NCBI GenBank assembly: GCA_903847975.1
Contig: CAINFC010000278.1
Span: 1-59,659, forward strand
Length of the DNA: 59,659 nucleotides
Source: an uncultured Acidobacteriota bacterium
GTDB lineage: Bacteria > Acidobacteriota > UBA6911 > CAINFC01
Direction: 5' to 3'
Positions 55,365 through 59,659 of the stretch are shown in pieces. Made by a program: the position numbers and the translations under genes. Position 1 is the stretch's first letter; every line of letters begins with the position of its first letter. Below the pieces are notes generated by a model, which worked only from the letters and a program-made list of their open reading frames with translations, made no database searches and was not told the DNA's origin.

Positions 55365-55919
55365 TTGGGGGGGGTGCTTACGGAGGAACAAGGATCGGAT
55401 TCCCTGGAGCTTTCGAAAGTGATGCCCGTGGTCTACGACCAGCTCAGAAGGCTGGCCCGGGGATACATAGCCCGGGAGAGAATCGGGCAGACGCTGCAAG
55501 CCACGGCGCTGGTTAACGAAGCGTATGTGAGATTGACGAAGGAGAATGCTCCGGCATGGTGCAACCGGCCGCATTTTTGCGCTATCGCCGCCCATGCCAT
55601 GCGAGAGATCCTGGTGGAAAGAGCCCGGGCCCGGTCGGCATCCAAGCGCGGCGGCTCGCGCATGAGGGTGAGCCTCCACAATGATATTGCGGCGCGAGAA
55701 GACACGGAGATCGACCTGCTGGCCCTGCATGACTCCCTGAATCGCCTGGCAGAGCTGGATCCGACGCTGGCTCGCGTTGTGGAACTGCGGTTCTTCGGCG
55801 GGCTGACGGTGGAGGAGACCGCGGAGGTATTGAGTTCTTCCCCGGCCACCGTGAAAAGGTCGTGGAGCCTGGCCAGGGCCTGGCTCAAACGTGAACTGGA
55901 GAAGCCCGGTGAACCCTGA
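55365..55919 (+). CDS. ECF-type RNA polymerase sigma factor
   Basis: 184 residues; the TTG at 55365 and GTG at 55374 are both possible starts. It matches the ECF-G-like subfamily common in Acidobacteria and Planctomycetes: VYDQLRRLARGYIARER, TLQATALVNEAYVRL in region 2, and LARVVELRFFGGLTVEETAEVLSSSPATVKRSWSLARAWLKREL in region 4. Its last 11 bases overlap the kinase start, so the pair is translationally coupled. The kinase probably replaces a classical anti-sigma factor; that is an inference from context. Confidence 0.9.
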   Translation: MGGVLTEEQGSDSLELSKVMPVVYDQLRRLARGYIARERIGQTLQATALVNEAYVRLTKENAPAWCNRPHFCAIAAHAMREILVERARARSASKRGGSRMRVSLHNDIAAREDTEIDLLALHDSLNRLAELDPTLARVVELRFFGGLTVEETAEVLSSSPATVKRSWSLARAWLKRELEKPGEP

Positions 55920-57402
55920 GCGCTGGCAGCAGGTGAAAGATCTGTTCGAGGCCGCCATGGGCAAAGATGCGGTCCATCGCGCCGCCTTTCTGGAAGAGGC
56001 CTGCTCTTCGGATCCGACTTTGCGAATCGAAGTCGAGGCTCTGCTGAAAAGCCATGACACGGACAGTTTTCTCGAAAAACCGGCGTATGAAGCCGTGCCG
56101 CATCTCTTCGAAAGCCGGTCGGGCGAATCCCTTATCGGCAAACGGTTGGGCCCTTATGAAATCGCCGACAAAATAGGGCAGGGAGGAATGGGGATCATCT
56201 ATCTGGCCCGGGATACCCGATTGGATCGAACGGTAGCCATCAAAATGCTGGCGCCCAAATACACCGGCGATCCCCAGCAGCGCGAGCGGCTCAAGAGAGA
56301 AGCGCGGGCTGCCGCCCGGCTCTCGGATCCGGGGATCGCCACGGTTTATTCCTTCGAGGAGTTTGACGATGACTTGTGCATCGTATCGGAATATATACCC
56401 GGACGCACCCTGCATCAAATTATGGCCGGAGGAGAGCTCTCCTTCTCATGGATTCTGGATGTCGCCACTCAAATCGCCCGCGCCCTCTCCGCTGCCCACG
56501 AGCACGGCATCGTCCACCGTGACCTGAAGCCGGAGAACGTGGTCCAGACGGAGTCGGGGGCCGTCAAAATTCTCGATTTCGGACTGGCCCGAATCGAATC
56601 CAGGGAAAGTTCCGTCTCCGGTCCTCGTCTCACGCATGCCGGCATGTTTCTGGGTACTCCCGCTTATGCCTCCCCGGAGCAGTTGCTCGGGCATGAGGTC
56701 GACAGGCGCACGGACATTTTCTCTTTCGGAATCATGCTATATGAACTGGCGGCCCGGCAGCATCCCTTCGCCACTACCGACTGCATGTCCACCATGGCTC
56801 GCATACTCGAATCGGAAGCCCAGGACCTCCGCCTGGTGAATCCGGCCATTCCCAGGGAATTCGATCGAATCGTGCGGCGCTGTTTGAAAAAGCGGCCGGC
56901 GGATCGCTATGAGAGCAGCCGCGATCTTCTGGCGGATCTCCAACGGTTTTCAAACGTCCCGGCCAGAGCGGCCCGCCCAACTTCGGCAGCGCTTGGGTGG
57001 TGGCAATTCCATCAGGCCTGCGCCGGCTTCGGATATTACGGAATGCTTTATCCGATGTGGCGGGTGAAAGAATGGCTGGGCGGAAACGAAGGATCGCTGT
57101 TTTTTTTCCCGGCGCTGATTGCCGTCGGAGTCGCCGCCAATCTCCGGCTGCACCTCTGGTTCACCTCCGGGTTTTACCGTTCCGAACTCCCGGATCAACG
57201 CCGCAAAGTGGCGCGCTGGATCCGGGGGGCCGACATTCTCTTCGTGCTTACCCTGGCGGCCTGCGCCATCCGCATCCATACCCTCCATGCCATTATCGCC
57301 ACTCTGCTGATGTCCGTGGCCGTCGGCAGCCTGATGGCCTTCTGGCTGATCGAGCCGACCACTGCAAAAGCCGCCTTCGAAAAAAATGACCTGGTGCCAT
57401 GA
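55909..57402 (+). CDS. Membrane-tailed Ser/Thr protein kinase
   Basis: 497 residues from the GTG at 55909, preceded by GGAGAAG; this start gives the common opening VNPERWQQVKDLFEAA. The PknB-like domain has GQGGMGIIYLA near residue 90, VAIKML with the Lys, HRDLKPENV near 203, DFGLAR and ASPEQLLG. After residue about 365 come four hydrophobic helices ending in a short tail, instead of the TPR or propeller domains usual in this group, so the kinase faces the cytoplasm. It probably regulates the coupled sigma factor. Confidence 0.9.
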   Translation: MNPERWQQVKDLFEAAMGKDAVHRAAFLEEACSSDPTLRIEVEALLKSHDTDSFLEKPAYEAVPHLFESRSGESLIGKRLGPYEIADKIGQGGMGIIYLARDTRLDRTVAIKMLAPKYTGDPQQRERLKREARAAARLSDPGIATVYSFEEFDDDLCIVSEYIPGRTLHQIMAGGELSFSWILDVATQIARALSAAHEHGIVHRDLKPENVVQTESGAVKILDFGLARIESRESSVSGPRLTHAGMFLGTPAYASPEQLLGHEVDRRTDIFSFGIMLYELAARQHPFATTDCMSTMARILESEAQDLRLVNPAIPREFDRIVRRCLKKRPADRYESSRDLLADLQRFSNVPARAARPTSAALGWWQFHQACAGFGYYGMLYPMWRVKEWLGGNEGSLFFFPALIAVGVAANLRLHLWFTSGFYRSELPDQRRKVARWIRGADILFVLTLAACAIRIHTLHAIIATLLMSVAVGSLMAFWLIEPTTAKAAFEKNDLVP

Positions 57403-57414
57403 TTGCGGGCGCGT

Positions 57415-57450
57415 CCCCGGGTGGCCTGGACCAAACCGTCCTACCCGGGG
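57415..57450. terminator. Possible bidirectional hairpin between convergent genes
   Basis: CCCCGGGT (57415-57422) and ACCCGGGG (57443-57450) pair perfectly with a 20-base loop. There is no T tract. It sits just after the kinase stop and overlaps the end of the VTT gene. Confidence 0.3.
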
Positions 57451-57917
57451 CCCCCGGCGTAATGCGACAGCCGGATGGCGAACTGGGGGACCAGGGCCAG
57501 AACCCCGAAGTGCAGGAAGCGGCCGCAGGTACCGACGGCGATGAAGTGCCCGAATCTCAACCGGACCGCTCCCGCCAGGATCGATATTACATAAAAGGGC
57601 GGGATTCCAAACAGGGAGCTGAGGAACACCAGCCCCATCGGCCGGGAGGAGGAGCGTTCGATGCGTTCCCGGCAATGGGTCAGGGTTTTGCCGACATGGC
57701 CCCGGTAAAGCGGAATCGCTTCGCGTCCCGCCCAATACAAAACGCACTTGCCCACCATCTGCCCTCCGCTGGCCAGGAGCGTCAGAAGTGTCAGGTGCCA
57801 CGGCGAGTGCAACAGGGCGGCATGCGACAGGAGCAGGATCTCGCCGTTGACCCAGGGAAGCAGGGCGCTGGCAATCGACAGGCCGAAGCAGGACACAAAT
57901 AAGGCCGCCGGGCTCAT
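57441..57917 (-). CDS. VTT/DedA-like membrane protein
   Basis: 158 residues from the ATG at 57917, which overlaps the stop of the preceding gene (ATGA). Several hydrophobic helices surround a polar hinge of the SNARE-associated/VTT type: LLPWVNGEILLLSHAALL, GGQMVGKCVLYWAGREA and a later SLFGIPPFYVISILAGAVRL. DedA/VTT proteins act as undecaprenyl-phosphate or lipid scramblases, or in ion homeostasis. It is smaller than typical DedA. It is coupled to the secreted unknown upstream. Confidence 0.72.
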   Translation of the reverse strand: MSPAALFVSCFGLSIASALLPWVNGEILLLSHAALLHSPWHLTLLTLLASGGQMVGKCVLYWAGREAIPLYRGHVGKTLTHCRERIERSSSRPMGLVFLSSLFGIPPFYVISILAGAVRLRFGHFIAVGTCGRFLHFGVLALVPQFAIRLSHYAGGPG

Positions 57918-58900
57918 TGCGCACCCATCCTCTCCGCGGTCTGCGTGATTCGGGGGCTCTCCTTCAACAGCAGTTCCACCTGAAACCACCAGCGCGGCTG
58001 ATAGACGATTCGGACAGGAACTTCGGACAGGGGCTCTTCCGTGCCGTAGTGGATGGAGAAGTGGCTGGCTTTTCCGGTCTTCCTGTCCCGTGTCTCAAAC
58101 CTGGTCTCGATAATCCCGGGGTAAACGCGCCCATTCACGGTCACCTCCCCCAGAAACCGGGAGGAAACGATGGACAAGGAGTAAAGAGATGCATTATAGA
58201 CGTACAGGCGTGGCGCCTCGCCTTTCAAGCCCGGTTGTCCGGACTGTTTATAGCTTGCTACGGTGCGGTGCAGCATCTCCTGTACGGCAAACAAAAACCC
58301 CGGATCCACACCCTGGGGGACCTGCAACTGCCGGACCGGTTCGCCGGTTTTCGGGATAAGGCCCACCAGCACCTCAAAGTCCCTGTAGCAAAAATCCTCG
58401 GAAAGAAAAAGCGGGGTAACCAGACTCCGGGTTTCTCCTTCCTTGTAATAGGACCGGATTGTGTTGAAGGCATGCGCCTTGCGCGGCTGGTTCGTGCCTG
58501 CGTCTGCCTGATCCATGGTCTGCTCATCGGACCGGCTCATCACGCCGATCAATTCGGCGGAGGAACCCGTGATGCGCTCGGAGATGTAGCCCCAGCGGTT
58601 GATGCGCCTCGGCGCGCGAAGGGGGTCCGAGCCGATCAGCAGCTCATACTCCCTGGTTCCGCTTCCGTCGTCCGTCCAGGCAATACGACCGCCGCCAACC
58701 CCGTCGCAGCTGATCCAGAACAGCAGCGGGCGCACGCTTGCCTTCATGCTGTAATGTCTTTCCTGCCTTCCCGGGGATGCCGCGGGCCCCTTGCCGATTC
58801 CGTCCGAGGCGCAAAAAGCCTGTTGGGAATGCGGTCCGCCACCGAGGTAAATCAGGAAAGACACGGTGATCAGAAATGATTGTAAGGTCTGTTTATTCAT
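57914..58900 (-). CDS. Secreted protein of unknown function, DUF3108-like C-terminus
   Basis: 328 residues. A signal peptide (MNKQTLQSFLITVSFLIYLGG) is followed by a region without recognised motifs. The C-terminal 90 residues (RFETRDRKTGKASHFSIHYG, then VRIVYQPRWWFQVELLL) have the DUF3108 pattern of strands ending in a hydrophobic sequence. That assignment is tentative. It is followed by, and overlaps, the VTT gene, and lies 30 bases after the next membrane-protein gene, in a leftward trio of envelope proteins. Confidence 0.6.
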   Translation of the reverse strand: MNKQTLQSFLITVSFLIYLGGGPHSQQAFCASDGIGKGPAASPGRQERHYSMKASVRPLLFWISCDGVGGGRIAWTDDGSGTREYELLIGSDPLRAPRRINRWGYISERITGSSAELIGVMSRSDEQTMDQADAGTNQPRKAHAFNTIRSYYKEGETRSLVTPLFLSEDFCYRDFEVLVGLIPKTGEPVRQLQVPQGVDPGFLFAVQEMLHRTVASYKQSGQPGLKGEAPRLYVYNASLYSLSIVSSRFLGEVTVNGRVYPGIIETRFETRDRKTGKASHFSIHYGTEEPLSEVPVRIVYQPRWWFQVELLLKESPRITQTAERMGAQ

Positions 58901-58930
58901 GGCAACCTCCTGTCAGATTTGCATGGTTCG

Positions 58931-59614
58931 TCAGGGCAGCCGGACGAAAAGGAAAACGTAAAGAAACCAGGTAGCCGCATAGGGCACCAGAAAATACCGG
59001 CGCAGGCTTATCCATTCCTGAAAAGGGCCGACCAGCGATTTGAACTTCCCCGGGGTGTAGTCCCGGACAATCATTTTAAAGAGCAGTTCGTTGAACATGC
59101 GCATGCTGCCGATGGCGGCGAGGAGGAGGAAAGCGGGGTGAGCGGTATGGAATGATGCAATCCATCCGCCCAGGGCTCCGAAGATCGGACTCTTGAGGAA
59201 CTTGTAAAAGGAAAATCCCTCTATCATACCGTCCTTGTATCCACCGGCAAGCGCTTCAGCAATCCCGATGCCGAAGCCGGTGATGATTCCGGCCGTCTGC
59301 CAGGAAAGCGTGGGCGGCAGCAGGCAGAACAACCGATAGCAGCCGTAGATCCCTCCCAGAAATCCTGTTCCGAGAAGCAGCCGAGCCGCCGGATGGTGGA
59401 CGACGTTTCGAATCCAGTGGATCTGGGTGGGAATTCGGAAGCCTTCCTGGGGTTCCACGCGGAGAAACAGCTTCCAGAACTCGGTGACGATGCGCGCCAG
59501 GGCAAACACAGACAGATAGATGACAAAGGGTGTTTCCTGTCTGGCAACACTCACGGCGGCCAGGGTGCCAGCGATTCCTGTGGCAAAAATGAGCTCTCTC
59601 AAAAACCTTCGCAT
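58931..59614 (-). CDS. Integral membrane protein of unknown function
   Basis: 227 residues with about five to six hydrophobic helices (FATGIAGTLAAVSV, FVIYLSVFALARIV, LLGTGFLGGIYGCYRLFCLL, TAGIITGFGIGIAEALAGGY, AFLLLAAIGSMRMF, VPYAATWFLYVFLF). Charged residues cluster at both ends. I recognise no family. It is the first visible gene of the leftward trio that ends with the VTT protein, and starts 45 bases from the window edge. Confidence 0.65.
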   Translation of the reverse strand: MRRFLRELIFATGIAGTLAAVSVARQETPFVIYLSVFALARIVTEFWKLFLRVEPQEGFRIPTQIHWIRNVVHHPAARLLLGTGFLGGIYGCYRLFCLLPPTLSWQTAGIITGFGIGIAEALAGGYKDGMIEGFSFYKFLKSPIFGALGGWIASFHTAHPAFLLLAAIGSMRMFNELLFKMIVRDYTPGKFKSLVGPFQEWISLRRYFLVPYAATWFLYVFLFVRLP

Positions 59615-59659
59615 TAAGAACGATTCATGAGGGGAATCCTTGTAGGCTCCATAAAGAGC

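Noticed and set aside
1-59659. CRISPR arrays, tRNA or rRNA genes, integrases or insertion sequences
   Set aside because: No regularly spaced repeats, no cloverleaf-like T-loop context and no transposase motifs were seen by eye; short tRNAs could still be missed.

Overview
The window is GC-rich (roughly 60% by eye), densely coded DNA from a free-living Gram-negative heterotroph. The evidence for that lifestyle is an RND-type periplasmic adaptor, a lipoprotein-anchored polyamine-binding protein, Tat and Sec signal peptides, and many secreted carbohydrate-related proteins. The mix fits an Acidobacteriota-like lineage (including Aminicenantes) better than a model proteobacterium: an ECF sigma factor coupled to a membrane-tailed Ser/Thr kinase, a DUF1080 protein, a Tat-exported Gfo/Idh oxidoreductase, and giant Thr/Ser-linker surface proteins. 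This is inference from gene content only; no rRNA, tRNA, phage, IS or CRISPR locus was found.

Layout. Bases 1-8778 hold two giant secreted multidomain proteins (beta-propeller, cohesin/dockerin-like and shared beta modules) and a membrane-anchored beta protein, with a strong terminator between the two giants. Bases 8908-15488 hold nagA, a DMT transporter, an orphan RND adaptor, rlmN and two secreted proteins of unknown function. Bases 15723-24216 hold a large HerA/VirD4-like ATPase, a GtrA protein, a CDP-alcohol phosphatidyltransferase, a VOC protein, a PgeF/YfiH laccase-domain protein, acpS, a secreted clan GH-A hydrolase and a DUF1080 protein. Bases 24232-28597 are a six-gene leftward operon (TPR, YHS, ribD, ribE, ribBA, ribH). 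Bases 28776-36684 hold a HEAT-repeat protein, a sugar isomerase/Gfo-Idh pair, a lipid kinase, yqeY-tdk, and araB coupled to a MtaA-like methyltransferase. Bases 36927-41879 hold a sugar nucleotidyltransferase divergent from a compact potABCD polyamine import operon. Bases 41973-43976 hold an Rrf2 regulator divergent from metY. Bases 44063-51331 hold a secreted six-hairpin glycosidase convergent with a leftward operon for a ribose/inositol-type ABC importer, a secreted glycerophosphodiesterase and a hydroxypyruvate-isomerase-like enzyme. Bases 51635-55187 hold an E1-like ThiF protein, a nitroreductase-like flavoprotein and an unusual HATPase-GNAT fusion. Bases 55365-59614 hold the sigma/kinase pair and three membrane or secreted proteins.

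How it works together. Most of the window serves carbohydrate and envelope metabolism: extracellular hydrolysis, import, and intracellular isomerisation or phosphorylation. Riboflavin synthesis, sulfur assimilation and polyamine uptake form separate housekeeping operons. The least explained loci are the ThiF/nitroreductase/HATPase-GNAT set and the large HerA-like ATPase. Several short interspersed repeat families occupy intergenic gaps: a CACAGGAAG-type repeat in four places, a REP-like hairpin element at 32611-32840, and a hairpin cluster at 36800-36858.
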